Below are positions 25,531-33,487 of a DNA stretch of 34,679 nucleotides, one piece after another. Both the position numbers and the translations under genes were made by a program. This DNA is from Calditrichia bacterium. Lineage in GTDB: Bacteria > Calditrichota > Calditrichia > RBG-13-44-9 > J075. Position 1 is the stretch's first letter; the number at the start of each line of letters is the position of its first letter. Under the pieces are notes generated by a model. The model was not told the origin of the DNA. It searched no databases and saw only the letters and a list, made by a program, of their open reading frames with translations. The stretch is from contig JANQRS010000049.1 in assembly GCA_028284445.1 (NCBI GenBank), positions 1-34,679 of the forward strand, given 5' to 3'.

Positions 25531-25726
25531 TTCAATTTTCAATCGATTATCAAAGAATTTTCCCCATTGATTTCCCTTTTTTCGCCGACTATATTTGAAA
25601 GCTTTTTACGAAGATGCTCGGGTGGCGGAATTGGCAGACGCGCTAGACTTAGGATCTAGTGTCCCCGGACGTGTGGGTTCGAGTCCCACCCCGAGTACGA
25701 AAAGACATTGACGATTGAAAATTGAA
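25531..25726. repeat. 15-bp perfect inverted repeat flanking tRNA-Leu
   Basis: TTCAATTTTCAATCG (25531-25545) and CGATTGAAAATTGAA (25712-25726) are exact inverted copies, 166 bp apart, enclosing the whole tRNA gene. The right arm runs straight into the tRNA terminator. They may be stray copies of one AT-rich intergenic repeat, or the ends of a unit that moved with the tRNA. Confidence 0.75.
25616..25697 (+). tRNA. tRNA-Leu, anticodon UAG
   Basis: Acceptor arms GCTCGGG and CCCGAGT pair, with a G-U at the first position. The D-arm contains TGGCGGAATTGGCAGACGC, the usual bacterial tRNA-Leu pattern. The anticodon stem CTAGA/TCTAG (25643-25647, 25655-25659) closes the loop CTTAGGA, with anticodon TAG at 25650-25652. 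A long variable arm follows (GTCCCCGGAC region) and the T-arm contains GGTTCGAGTCC. The discriminator is A at 25697; CCA is not encoded. Confidence 0.97.
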
Positions 25727-25728
25727 AA

Positions 25729-25762
25729 AACGCCAATTGGTGAAAACCGGTTGGCGTTTTTT
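25729..25762 (+). terminator. Intrinsic terminator of tRNA-Leu
   Basis: AACGCCAATTGG (25729-25740) pairs with CCGGTTGGCGTT (25747-25758), twelve pairs with two G-U, around TGAAAA. T-run at 25757-25762. It lies 31 bp after the tRNA and shows the tRNA is the end of its transcript. Confidence 0.93.
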
Positions 25763-25961
25763 GCTACACGTATGTCCAATTAGTAATTCTGTTGTTTACC
25801 ATCGTATGATTTGCCTCTCAATCCATCCATATTCTAATACTAGGTATCGGTACTCCTATTGCAGTTTCATTTTTTTGAAGTGGTAAGTGAAGACAGTGAC
25901 CATGAAAACAATCTCTGAAGTCAAATCGAAACTGAACCTCGGGGAATGAAATTGAGAATAA

Positions 25962-25989
25962 TTGTCGACTTATCCCTCTTTATTATATA
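25962..25989 (+). promoter_or_regulatory. Putative promoter of the SIR2 gene
   Basis: TTGTCG (25962-25967) and TATATA (25984-25989) are 16 bp apart in the 410-bp AT-rich gap 25763-26172. The predicted leader of about 180 bases contains a small perfect hairpin, CGGACA-N7-TGTCCG (26047-26065). No gene is seen in this gap. Confidence 0.35.
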
Positions 25990-26172
25990 CATGTTTTTCT
26001 TCTGAAAATCTCTCTTATCAACATTTCCAATTTAGAGAGTGCATATCGGACAGAAATGTTGTCCGGGCTCCTTAATGCATATCAATTTCCTCAAGAATAA
26101 ATTGCTGCACCTAATTATCAGCTGCACGACGCTTTCTAAATTACATGCGTTAATTGTTGACGGAGACCTAAA

Positions 26173-28218
26173 ATGTCTATTTCGAAGCAAACTCCGCTGG
26201 AAATACTTGCAACCAAACTGGTAAAGAATCAACTCAAGTATGACCTGCTCACTCACAAACAGTCATTAATCATTGAACATTCTGACGCAGTACAAGCAGC
26301 AAATCGGAGAAAAGTCATTGCCATCGTTGGAGCTGGTGCCAGCCGTGATGCTGGTCTGCCTTTAGGCAGTGAGGCCATTCAACTTCTGCGCAAAGAGATG
26401 TTTGAGAACCGCAACTGGGATCAAAGAATATATCGCGCTAAGTTGAATGAGCTTCGCCAAGTCTCGAGGCTCCGCGGAGAAGAATTCGAAACGATTATGT
26501 TAGCTTTGAGTGAAGAAAGTGGCCGTGCTAAAGAAGTTCGCGATTTTCTAGCAAACTTGTATTCGCTTAAATTTCAACCGTTGTATTCCAATGAAATTCT
26601 TGCTCACCTATTTAAACACCGCTTTATAGATGCCATAATCAATTTTAATTTTGATGAGCTTCTAGATCAATCTATTGCTGATGAATTAAGAGGTGGTGAA
26701 TATACATATGTACTGTCCGATGGAGATTGCCCAAACCCACGAGCGGATGGCACATTTGAATTGCCGCTTTATATAAAACCTCACGGTACTGTCAGCCATA
26801 AGTCGACATTGAGATTTACGCGCAGAGACTATTTCGGGATTCCAATGGATATAAGAGATCTCCTTGAAACCCTGTTGTCGGGGCCAAATGTGACTCTGAT
26901 GGTTATCGGTTTTAACATGCAAAGTTTTGAGTTCAATGAGATCGTTGGCAATATGCAAACTTTACCTGAGATCTTTTATGTCAATCACAATCATCCCGAA
27001 GCAGATATTGTATTTGCTAATGAAGTTGGGGGGCAGAAAAGATTGAAAGAATACTTGATTAAAGTTGAGAGGAAAGAAAATGGCCTAAGCAGAACTCTTG
27101 ATGAATTGTGGGTGAAAACGTCGAACATCTTTAAAGATAAAGAGCCGAGAAATACTGCACGTCATCGCTTCATTAGTGATTTGTTCCATAGTCGGGATAG
27201 CTCGCCGACACCCCTCCGTAGTCAGATTGAAAATGACGGCCTCGCCAGGTATCTTCATGATCGCACATTGATCGAAATCGCATTTGCCACAGCAAAAGGT
27301 AAGGGCCTTTTAAATATAAGCGTTTTGCGTAATGATCGATGCGGTAACTATTATCAATTATATAGACGGAGCGAACCGAGACAACAAACCCTATTTGAGA
27401 TGTGTAGAAACTTGGGCTTGAAGCGTGTTGGCTATTCCCGTGATGCAATGCGTTTGAGTCTTCATCCAGGTCCAAAAGAATTTAGCAAAGAGCAGCTTGG
27501 AATACTGCGTCCGCCCGAATTTCAAGCCGTCGTTCGAGAATTTGCTTCGCGGGTTGTATTGCATCTGCAGAGTGATGTCGCTACAAACAATATCAATAGA
27601 TGCTTCGATCATTTTTGTGAAGTATTACAATTACTCTATGAAGCAAAAGAGATTGAAATGAATATCATGGAGGAAAAGGATTATCTTCAAATTTATCAAA
27701 ATCCAAGGGTGATTTATACCGAAACTGGCTTCCACATTCTTACGGAAAAGCTTCTCAGCGATTATGAATGGGACACCTTGTTGATTAGTGCAGAGACAGG
27801 GGAATGGTTAACAAAACACCAAAAGGTAATTGAATTGATTAAGGAATCTCAACGGCCCGGGATTCTAAATTTCATCATAGCTGACACAGCACATGTCGGA
27901 GAACTCCAAAAAACTTATGGTGAACAAATAGGAGAAATTCGAGACTTACCATGGTGGGAACATAATAAGCATATGACCATCTTGACAAAAGACCGTGAGC
28001 CAATAATTTGTATCTATTTTACTCGGCGCCTTCGTTCGCCGTATGTGACACCTGTATTGCTCAAAGACGCCGATTGCCGCTTGGTATTGCAATATTTTAT
28101 GGCGTATTGGAAAAAGGCTAAAGAAGAGACCAGTGTTTGGTATGGTAGCGACCAGGATCAGGAAATATTTTTTAAAGAGATAGAAGAAAAACAGAACGTC
28201 CATCAAAAAAAGAAATAA
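26173..28218 (+). CDS. SIR2-like domain protein, probable NAD-consuming defence effector
   Basis: Residues ~45-250 form a SIR2-like NAD-binding fold. The glycine loop G53-A-G-A-S57 (IVGAGASRDAG), NFNFDELLD (157-165), KPHGT with the catalytic-type His204, and VIGFNMQSFEFNEI near 246-258 are all visible. In the phage-defence SIR2 proteins (ThsA, DSR and SIR2-HerA or SIR2-Argonaute systems) such domains degrade NAD+ after infection. Residues ~310-681 match nothing I recognise with certainty; HNKHMTILTKD ... IYFTRRLRSPYVTPV ... YFMAYWKKAKE near the end looks like a conserved module. The start has GGAG six bases upstream. The gene is clearly AT-richer than its neighbours, stands alone, and lies just after tRNA-Leu, a common integration site. 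No helicase, Argonaute or toxin partner is adjacent. Defence role is inference. Confidence 0.85.
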   Translation: MSISKQTPLEILATKLVKNQLKYDLLTHKQSLIIEHSDAVQAANRRKVIAIVGAGASRDAGLPLGSEAIQLLRKEMFENRNWDQRIYRAKLNELRQVSRLRGEEFETIMLALSEESGRAKEVRDFLANLYSLKFQPLYSNEILAHLFKHRFIDAIINFNFDELLDQSIADELRGGEYTYVLSDGDCPNPRADGTFELPLYIKPHGTVSHKSTLRFTRRDYFGIPMDIRDLLETLLSGPNVTLMVIGFNMQSFEFNEIVGNMQTLPEIFYVNHNHPEADIVFANEVGGQKRLKEYLIKVERKENGLSRTLDELWVKTSNIFKDKEPRNTARHRFISDLFHSRDSSPTPLRSQIENDGLARYLHDRTLIEIAFATAKGKGLLNISVLRNDRCGNYYQLYRRSEPRQQTLFEMCRNLGLKRVGYSRDAMRLSLHPGPKEFSKEQLGILRPPEFQAVVREFASRVVLHLQSDVATNNINRCFDHFCEVLQLLYEAKEIEMNIMEEKDYLQIYQNPRVIYTETGFHILTEKLLSDYEWDTLLISAETGEWLTKHQKVIELIKESQRPGILNFIIADTAHVGELQKTYGEQIGEIRDLPWWEHNKHMTILTKDREPIICIYFTRRLRSPYVTPVLLKDADCRLVLQYFMAYWKKAKEETSVWYGSDQDQEIFFKEIEEKQNVHQKKK

Positions 28219-28258
28219 TTGCATCCGGAACTGCTGCCACTGATCAGAATCACTTCAC

Positions 28259-28331
28259 CGCAAAATGTTCTTAAATGCACGAGTCGAACTTCAGACCAAT
28301 TTTGCAAAAAGATTCTAGTGAACATTTTGCG
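28259..28331. repeat. 12-bp perfect inverted repeat between the SIR2 and WYL genes
   Basis: CGCAAAATGTTC (28259-28270) and GAACATTTTGCG (28320-28331) are exact inverted copies, 49 bp apart, starting 40 bp after the SIR2 stop. No T-run follows, and the gap 28219-28441 holds no gene. It may be a transcript-end structure, an operator, or a remnant of a mobile-element boundary. Confidence 0.65.
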
Positions 28332-28441
28332 TGTGCTCTCGTTCTGATGCTCGCTGCTATATTCCGCCAATATTGTAAATAGCTCCGTTAAGGCCTGCAC
28401 AAACCGATACCCCACATCATATATTTTGAATATATTATCCT

Positions 28442-29392
28442 ATGAACCGACTTAATCGTATCGCAGCAATTCTTGTTAAACTGCAATCACAGCGAGTGGT
28501 CAGGGCGCAGGATATTGCTGAAACATTTTCGATCAGCCTACGGACTGTCTATCGTGATATTCGCACACTTGAGGAAGCGGGAATTCCGATTGTCAGTGAA
28601 GCCGGTGTTGGCTACGCCATTATGAAAGGCTATTTTCTGCCGCCGGTGATGTTTAGTTATGATGAAGCTGTTGCCCTTTTGACTGCGCAGAAATTTGTGG
28701 AGAAGATGGCCGACAGGAGTGTCAGTCGCGCATATGACTCCGCCATAACCAAAATAAAGGCCATTCTGCAAATGGCTGATCAAGATTCCTTGCAGACTCT
28801 AGACCCGCGCATTGAGGTACGCTCGCGCCGGTCGGATCAGGGCATCCCCGTTGGTGCCGAAGAGACCTTTCAGACGATTCTCGCGGCATTAACTGCCAAT
28901 CAAGTCGTGGCTATTTCTTATCAAACCCCAGCCAGCGACCAACCAACTCTTCGTGAAATTGAACCTATCGGGGTATATTTCGCCGATGATCACTGGTATT
29001 GTATTGCCTGGTGTCGGTTACGCGCTGATTACCGCCGCTTTCGCCTGGATCGAATCCATGAACTTGAGCTTACCGGTCAGCGGTTCACTCCCTCTCATCC
29101 AACTCTGAAAGAGTATCTGCAGCAAGCCGCAAACGACAAGCATCTACAGGAAATCGTCATCGATTTCGACAATTCGGTGGTTCACCATACCGGGCGGCAA
29201 AAATTTTACTTCGGCTTTGTTGAAGCGAAACGGCTGGAGAATACAACCGAAATGACCTTCCTGACCAATCAGGTTGAGGCCATATCTCGCTGGCTCTTAA
29301 TGTTTGGTGACCAGGTAAGGGTAATCTCTCCGCCTGAACTGCGCGAGATCATTCAAGAGCTGGTGAAAGAACTCTGCAGCTCCTATCTATAA
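28442..29392 (+). CDS. YafY-type transcriptional regulator (HTH + WYL domain)
   Basis: Residues 1-60 hold a winged helix-turn-helix of HTH_11/DeoR-like type (RVVRAQDIAETFSISLRTVYRDIRTLEEAGIPI), with the YafY hallmark TVYRDI. Residues ~140-235 form the WYL domain (VAISYQTP ... YFADDHWYCIAWCRLRADYRRFRLDRI), with WYC in place of the WYL triad. A C-terminal WCX-like extension follows to residue 316. WYL regulators bind small ligands or nucleic acids and commonly repress or activate an adjacent gene. The palindrome TGACA-N6-TGTCA at 29422 lies between this gene and the alpha/beta hydrolase, which suggests local control of the hydrolase. The start ATG 28442 has no obvious ribosome site. Confidence 0.9.
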   Translation: MNRLNRIAAILVKLQSQRVVRAQDIAETFSISLRTVYRDIRTLEEAGIPIVSEAGVGYAIMKGYFLPPVMFSYDEAVALLTAQKFVEKMADRSVSRAYDSAITKIKAILQMADQDSLQTLDPRIEVRSRRSDQGIPVGAEETFQTILAALTANQVVAISYQTPASDQPTLREIEPIGVYFADDHWYCIAWCRLRADYRRFRLDRIHELELTGQRFTPSHPTLKEYLQQAANDKHLQEIVIDFDNSVVHHTGRQKFYFGFVEAKRLENTTEMTFLTNQVEAISRWLLMFGDQVRVISPPELREIIQELVKELCSSYL

Positions 29393-29421
29393 GGCGTGTT
29401 TTTACGCGCGCTAAACCCTGC

Positions 29422-29437
29422 TGACATACTGTTGTCA
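29422..29437 (+). promoter_or_regulatory. Palindromic operator TGACA-N6-TGTCA
   Basis: TGACA (29422-29426) and TGTCA (29433-29437) form a perfect 5-bp inverted repeat, 30 bp after the WYL regulator stop and 50 bp before the hydrolase start. As I recall, sites of this shape recur near genes of HTH_11/WYL regulators. Its place suggests the neighbouring regulator binds here to control the hydrolase. Confidence 0.5.
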
Positions 29438-29486
29438 CCCGCCGTCTTTATCCTTCTTGTGAATGGCAAACAAAAAGGAGAATTCT

Positions 29487-30281
29487 ATGAACATTCAATT
29501 TGGCTCAACCAAACTCAACTATATCGATGAGGGTAACGGTAACGCCACTTTGCTTCTTATGCATGGCTGGTGTATCAACAAGGATTATTGGCGAGCTCAG
29601 GTCGATTTTCTCAAGAACGATTATCGCTGCATCGCGATAGATCTTCCTGGTTTTGGACAGTCTACGGCAGATAGAAGCAATTGGACCATCGAGGCTTATA
29701 GCCGGGATTTGATCGAGGTGATCGAACGCCTTGATCTTCAAAATGTTATCTTGATTGCGCATTCATTGGCGGGATCAATTGCCCTGGAGCTGATGCAAAA
29801 ACCACATCCGGGAGTTCGCGGTATAATTGGGATCGATAACTTTAAGACAGTTGGTGTGACTTACACGCCTGAGGAGTACCGGCAATTCGATGGCATGATG
29901 AAGATGCTGGCAAGTGATTTCAGGAATGCCGCACCGGCATTTGCTGAGAATATGTTATTACACACCACGACCCCGGAGGCGGTTTCCAACAGAGTTAAAA
30001 GAGATTTTGCAAAAGCAGATCCAGGCATCGGATTTTCGTCCTTAAGCAACTTGCTGGAATATTCGATGCTTGAACCTGCAAAACTGGAAAATCTCACTTG
30101 TAAGCTTCACTTGCTGAATTGCAACAATAGTTCGACGAACATAGCCAGCCTCGAGAAGCACTGCGCGCAGGGCGTGTCTTTGAGCGAAATTGCTGCGACC
30201 AGCCATTATCCGATGATAGAAGCGCCTCACAGGTTTAATGAGGCACTGGCGAAAATTATTGGAGAGATCGAAGTTGCGTAA
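29487..30281 (+). CDS. Alpha/beta hydrolase
   Basis: A 264-residue single-domain hydrolase. The oxyanion region is LLLMHGWCINKDYW near residues 20-33. The nucleophile serine sits in AHSLAG (about residue 92-97) and the catalytic histidine probably in SHYPMIEAP near the end. DLPGFGQS (about residues 54-61) is the usual strand-loop motif. The substrate cannot be predicted. ATG 29487 is chosen because AAGGAG precedes it; the in-frame ATG at 29463 would include that ribosome site in the coding region. It follows the WYL regulator with a likely operator between them. Confidence 0.88.
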   Translation: MNIQFGSTKLNYIDEGNGNATLLLMHGWCINKDYWRAQVDFLKNDYRCIAIDLPGFGQSTADRSNWTIEAYSRDLIEVIERLDLQNVILIAHSLAGSIALELMQKPHPGVRGIIGIDNFKTVGVTYTPEEYRQFDGMMKMLASDFRNAAPAFAENMLLHTTTPEAVSNRVKRDFAKADPGIGFSSLSNLLEYSMLEPAKLENLTCKLHLLNCNNSSTNIASLEKHCAQGVSLSEIAATSHYPMIEAPHRFNEALAKIIGEIEVA

Positions 30282-30362
30282 GTGCCTTCTGCCGGCCGTG
30301 TTAGACAGGGATCGGCGCTTGTTCATATCTTAAGAATCGACACACTAGGGGAATCGACAAAC

Positions 30363-31256
30363 ATGAGACAATCTGGCCTAATTGCTATACAAATTCTGCT
30401 GTTGATCAATGTGACCTTCGGACAGGCCGGATCTGAAAAGCCTGCTGCTGACAGGCAGGAGGCGGTCACAAATGATGCCATCCGATTCTTAAATCTCCCG
30501 GACCGCAAGCCAGCTGCGCCGGGAGGTGCTGAATTTGTAAGGCAAGTGACCGGTCTAAGTATTGTTGATAGAGAGCAGGCAGCGTTGGAGCAGATACTGG
30601 CAGGGAATGTACCATTGTTCTCGCGGCAGCTGAGACCGCTCACCTTTCATCACAAAATCAATGGCATCAGTTATCAGTTAGAGCTTTACGTTGTTGCTGA
30701 TTATATGGCCATTGGCTCAGTGCAAGATTATTTCTATCTGCCAATGACGCCCTCAATGGCGCAATTGCTGGCTGACACTCTTGGCTGCATCCTTCCGACG
30801 AGTAAAATGGTTGATGAAATTTATACTGCTGCGGAAGTCAAGCTGCGGCCTCAACCGATACCGCCTTCTGATACCATGACCACCGTTCCGGTCTTTGAGC
30901 AACATACGGATTCTATAAAGCATCAATTCAAACAACTCGGGATTGATAGATCGGCAAGTTACATAATAAGCGGAACGAAGAAGGACGTTATTGTTTCCAA
31001 TAAGATCTATAGTTCCGATCGAAATTTCGCGAGGGTTGTCATTTATGGCTGGCACAAGAGTGCCAATGATCCTATTCAACCGGTCTACAATGGACATACG
31101 GCTGAATATGCCGATTACTCCCACGGCGTGCGCCTGATATATCAAGTGGCAGTACTTAATGGTGAAAGAATACAACTGAAAGATATACTGGCGGACTCGA
31201 CTCTTTGGCCATTGCTAAGCGATGAAGGGGAGTTCGGCAGGTCATATTATCCCTAA
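30363..31256 (+). CDS. Conserved-looking secreted protein of unknown function
   Basis: A signal peptide (MRQSGLIAIQILLLINVTFGQAG) starts at ATG 30363, which has AGGGGA upstream; an in-frame ATG at 30282 would add 27 residues without signal character. The mature ~275 residues are soluble. Recognisable pieces are HHKINGISYQLELYVVADYMAIGS, PMTPSMAQLLADTLGCILPTSKMVDEIY, and GWHKSANDPIQPVYNGHTAEYADYSHGVRLI with clustered His, Tyr and Asp. I recall similar blocks in uncharacterised extracellular proteins of Bacteroidota-like bacteria but no function. The invariant-looking GWHK, NGH and DYSHG suggest a metal or catalytic site; this is inference. It starts 81 bp after the hydrolase stop and could be co-transcribed. 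Confidence 0.75.
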   Translation: MRQSGLIAIQILLLINVTFGQAGSEKPAADRQEAVTNDAIRFLNLPDRKPAAPGGAEFVRQVTGLSIVDREQAALEQILAGNVPLFSRQLRPLTFHHKINGISYQLELYVVADYMAIGSVQDYFYLPMTPSMAQLLADTLGCILPTSKMVDEIYTAAEVKLRPQPIPPSDTMTTVPVFEQHTDSIKHQFKQLGIDRSASYIISGTKKDVIVSNKIYSSDRNFARVVIYGWHKSANDPIQPVYNGHTAEYADYSHGVRLIYQVAVLNGERIQLKDILADSTLWPLLSDEGEFGRSYYP

Positions 31257-31284
31257 AGATAAGTTAGAAATTATAGAGGGAGCA

Positions 31285-31458
31285 ATGCATCGACTCAAAT
31301 CTGCATTGGCGGTATTGGCTTGCCTGGTCTTTATTCTGGATGTGCTGGCAATGTATACTCACATGGCGGTAGGACGGACAAATATGGTGGGCACCATAAT
31401 CGAAAGAAGGGCGGTTATCATTACCATAATACAAAGCAAGCAATTCGATTGTTTTTGA
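31285..31458 (+). CDS. Possible small membrane protein
   Basis: A 57-residue frame opens at ATG 31285 after a good GAGGGAG ribosome site, 28 bp behind the secreted-protein gene. Residues 5-25 (KSALAVLACLVFILDVLAMY) form one hydrophobic helix. The remainder has no known motif and ends in a lone Cys-Phe. No homologue is recognised. The ribosome site and hydrophobic start favour a real gene, but the length is within chance range. Confidence 0.4.
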   Translation: MHRLKSALAVLACLVFILDVLAMYTHMAVGRTNMVGTIIERRAVIITIIQSKQFDCF

Positions 31459-31498
31459 ACGATTATGCCAATGGAAAAACCGAATAGGTAATCTACCA

Positions 31499-31975
31499 TC
31501 ATAAATTACCAATATGATCGTCGAGAAAATTCTTCATCATGACGATTTGAGAATGACCGAGCTTTTGGCCTGCAAAGGCGATGGCATAAGATGTAATCAA
31601 CAATATTCCGCCGATTCCTGCTATCCAGAAGCCGGATGGATACATATCGAGTTGCCATTGGCTTCCTCCCCATATGAGACCGATAAGTACGGCAAATATT
31701 GATACCGCATAAAGGCCGGCAAACATCGTCCAAACGGCCGGCGCAGGGGCGAAGAGGCCACGCAGCTCACTCCCGCCTTCTGCGGGATCTACATGAACCG
31801 TAAGGCGAGGCGACCAAAAATGGTTTTCCGGGTCAGCGATGCGCAAAATAAAATAGTCGTCGAGCGTCGTGCCTTCAATCGGTTTGTTTGTCGTCGAGAG
31901 GGCTTGCCTCAAGGCATTCAAAATGGCCTCAGGGGAACGATTGGAAAGTTCTCGAAAGCGTGGACGAATTTTCAT
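31499..31975 (-). CDS. Small membrane protein of unknown function
   Basis: The 158-residue protein has a soluble N-terminal half (KIRPRFRELSNRSPEAILNALRQAL ... DDYFILRIADPENHFWSPRLTVHVD) and two transmembrane helices near residues 80-103 and 113-137. The N-terminal block with HxFWSPxLxV looks like a conserved module, but I cannot name it. No upstream ribosome site stands out. It lies downstream of the acyl-CoA dehydrogenase on the same strand, with 173 bp and a nested hairpin between, so it probably has its own promoter. Confidence 0.7.
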   Translation of the reverse strand: MKIRPRFRELSNRSPEAILNALRQALSTTNKPIEGTTLDDYFILRIADPENHFWSPRLTVHVDPAEGGSELRGLFAPAPAVWTMFAGLYAVSIFAVLIGLIWGGSQWQLDMYPSGFWIAGIGGILLITSYAIAFAGQKLGHSQIVMMKNFLDDHIGNL

Positions 31976-32076
31976 GATTTTAAATTACAATAATTCCTGG
32001 TTTTTTCCAGTAAGTGGCAAAAAAACTTGTCTGGCGTGTTGCTTTCAGGGCGTAGAAGGTGGGTTGCCCTCCTGCC

Positions 32077-32108
32077 GGAAGCGGTACCGCTTTGCGGTTG
32101 TCGCTTCC
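32077..32108 (-). other. Nested stem-loop downstream of the acyl-CoA dehydrogenase gene
   Basis: Outer arms GGAAGCG (32077-32083) and CGCTTCC (32102-32108) enclose an inner hairpin CCGC-TTT-GCGG (32087-32097). The alternative palindrome AAGCGGTACCGCTT (32079-32092) overlaps it, so two folds compete. It lies 41 bp beyond the dehydrogenase stop and 100 bp before the small membrane protein gene. No T-run is seen on either side. Confidence 0.5.
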
Positions 32109-32148
32109 AGCTTCGGTGGGAGTAGTCATCGTCAAGAAACAGTGGTGC

Positions 32149-33432
32149 CTACCAATAGGTTTCCCGGATAGACATAAGGTCAAAACCGAGTGCGGCTTTT
32201 CCGGCATAGAGCAAGCATTCATCGCTTGTCGCTGGCATTAAGCCGCCACAGCGAGCATCCCTGTAGAAGCGTTCCAGCGGTAGACGCTTCGAAATTCCGC
32301 TGCCGCCGCAAAGGCGCATAGCCTCGGAAGCCAGTCGTGGTGCCAATTCGCTCACCGCGTGTTTTGAGCAATGGATAGCAGTATTGGTCTCAAGGGTGCC
32401 GCGTTGTTCGTCAACCAACTTTGCAGCCTGGTAAACCAGGGCGCGGGTTGCTGCCAAATCAACGGCCAGTTTACCAACACAGTGTTGTACCCATTCACGT
32501 TCTATAACCGAGCGATCTGTACCGGGAATTTTTTTCTTCTGTAAATGTTTGACCATGTAGTCGAAGGTGCCTTGACATAATCCAAGATAAACGCCGACAT
32601 AGCCGCCGATCACCCAGTGTGGTTCGCGAGCAAGTTTGCTTAATCCCAGACCTTCGCTGCCAAGGAAGAGTCGCTCTTCAGGAACAAACACATCTTTCAG
32701 GAGCATATTGTTTGAAACGGTTGCCCGCATGCCCATGGTATCCCATACTTTTTCAACCTCAATACCCGGCGTATCCAGCTGGACAATAAAGAATGAAATT
32801 TGCGGCAAGTCGCCTTCGACATCTTCACGGCGAGCCGCGACAGTATAGTAGTCCGCATAGCCAAGCATTGAAACAAACATCTTGTAGCCGTTAATCAGAT
32901 ATCCGCCTTCTACTTTGCGATACTTTGTTTTCAGGGCGCTAAAGTGGGCGCCAACGCCGGGCTCCGAATTGGCCGAAGCGAACATTTTGCCATTATTGAC
33001 AACCTCGCCAAGCGCCCATTGCTTGAACTCGTTGATAGCGCGTCCGCGACGTCCGCCTATATCCTCAGTCGCTGCCTCTGCCAGGATGCCGGTGGTGATA
33101 TTGTGCATGTTGAATGTCAGACCTGTGGCAGCGCTATTTTGCGAAAGCTGCTCAAGACACTTGGTATACGTCAGGAAATCAGCGCCGAGGCCGCCAAACT
33201 TTTGCGGAATCATAAGACCGAGCAGGCCTGCTTTGCGCAGTTCCTCATAGTGTTCTACCGGCCAGGTTGCTTCCTGGTCATACTCTGCCGCACGTTTCGC
33301 AAATTTATGATTGAGTTGCTTGCATTTTAAAATAAGATCTCGCGCTGCCTGAGACCCATCAACAATTTGCTGCTCCGGGTTTTCAAGCAGCTCTTCAATC
33401 AGACCTTCCGTGGATTCAATTGCATTTTCCAT
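32149..33432 (-). CDS. Acyl-CoA dehydrogenase family flavoprotein
   Basis: The 427-residue protein has the three ACAD parts. The helical N-domain (~20-135) includes LGLMIPQKFGGLGADFLTYTKCLEQLS. The beta-domain (~140-240) includes SANSEPGVGAHFSALKTKYRKVEGGYLINGYKMFVS, a FAD and substrate motif. The C-terminal helical domain (~250-427) follows. It should oxidise an acyl-CoA or similar substrate with FAD. The C-terminus reads YRDARCGGLMPATSDECLLYAGKAALG, a variant of the usual stretch in classical fatty-acid enzymes, so the substrate may be unusual. ATG 33432 follows TAGGAG; an in-frame ATG at 33519 adds a low-quality extension. No CoA ligase or electron-transfer flavoprotein gene is adjacent. 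A Crp/Fnr gene lies upstream on the same strand. Confidence 0.9.
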   Translation of the reverse strand: MENAIESTEGLIEELLENPEQQIVDGSQAARDLILKCKQLNHKFAKRAAEYDQEATWPVEHYEELRKAGLLGLMIPQKFGGLGADFLTYTKCLEQLSQNSAATGLTFNMHNITTGILAEAATEDIGGRRGRAINEFKQWALGEVVNNGKMFASANSEPGVGAHFSALKTKYRKVEGGYLINGYKMFVSMLGYADYYTVAARREDVEGDLPQISFFIVQLDTPGIEVEKVWDTMGMRATVSNNMLLKDVFVPEERLFLGSEGLGLSKLAREPHWVIGGYVGVYLGLCQGTFDYMVKHLQKKKIPGTDRSVIEREWVQHCVGKLAVDLAATRALVYQAAKLVDEQRGTLETNTAIHCSKHAVSELAPRLASEAMRLCGGSGISKRLPLERFYRDARCGGLMPATSDECLLYAGKAALGFDLMSIRETYW

Positions 33433-33487
33433 AACTACTCCTACAATGATTTTAATGATAATTACAGCCAATCTCCTCCTTTGGAGT

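Noticed and set aside
25763..26172. Integrase att site or duplicated tRNA 3' end marking an island next to tRNA-Leu.
   Set aside because: I looked for a repeat of the tRNA 3' end (GTTCGAGTCCC...) downstream to 28441 and saw none, and no integrase gene is present.
26039..26224. A 61-codon frame overlapping the start of the SIR2 gene.
   Set aside because: It overlaps a well-supported gene start, has no ribosome site and no motif.
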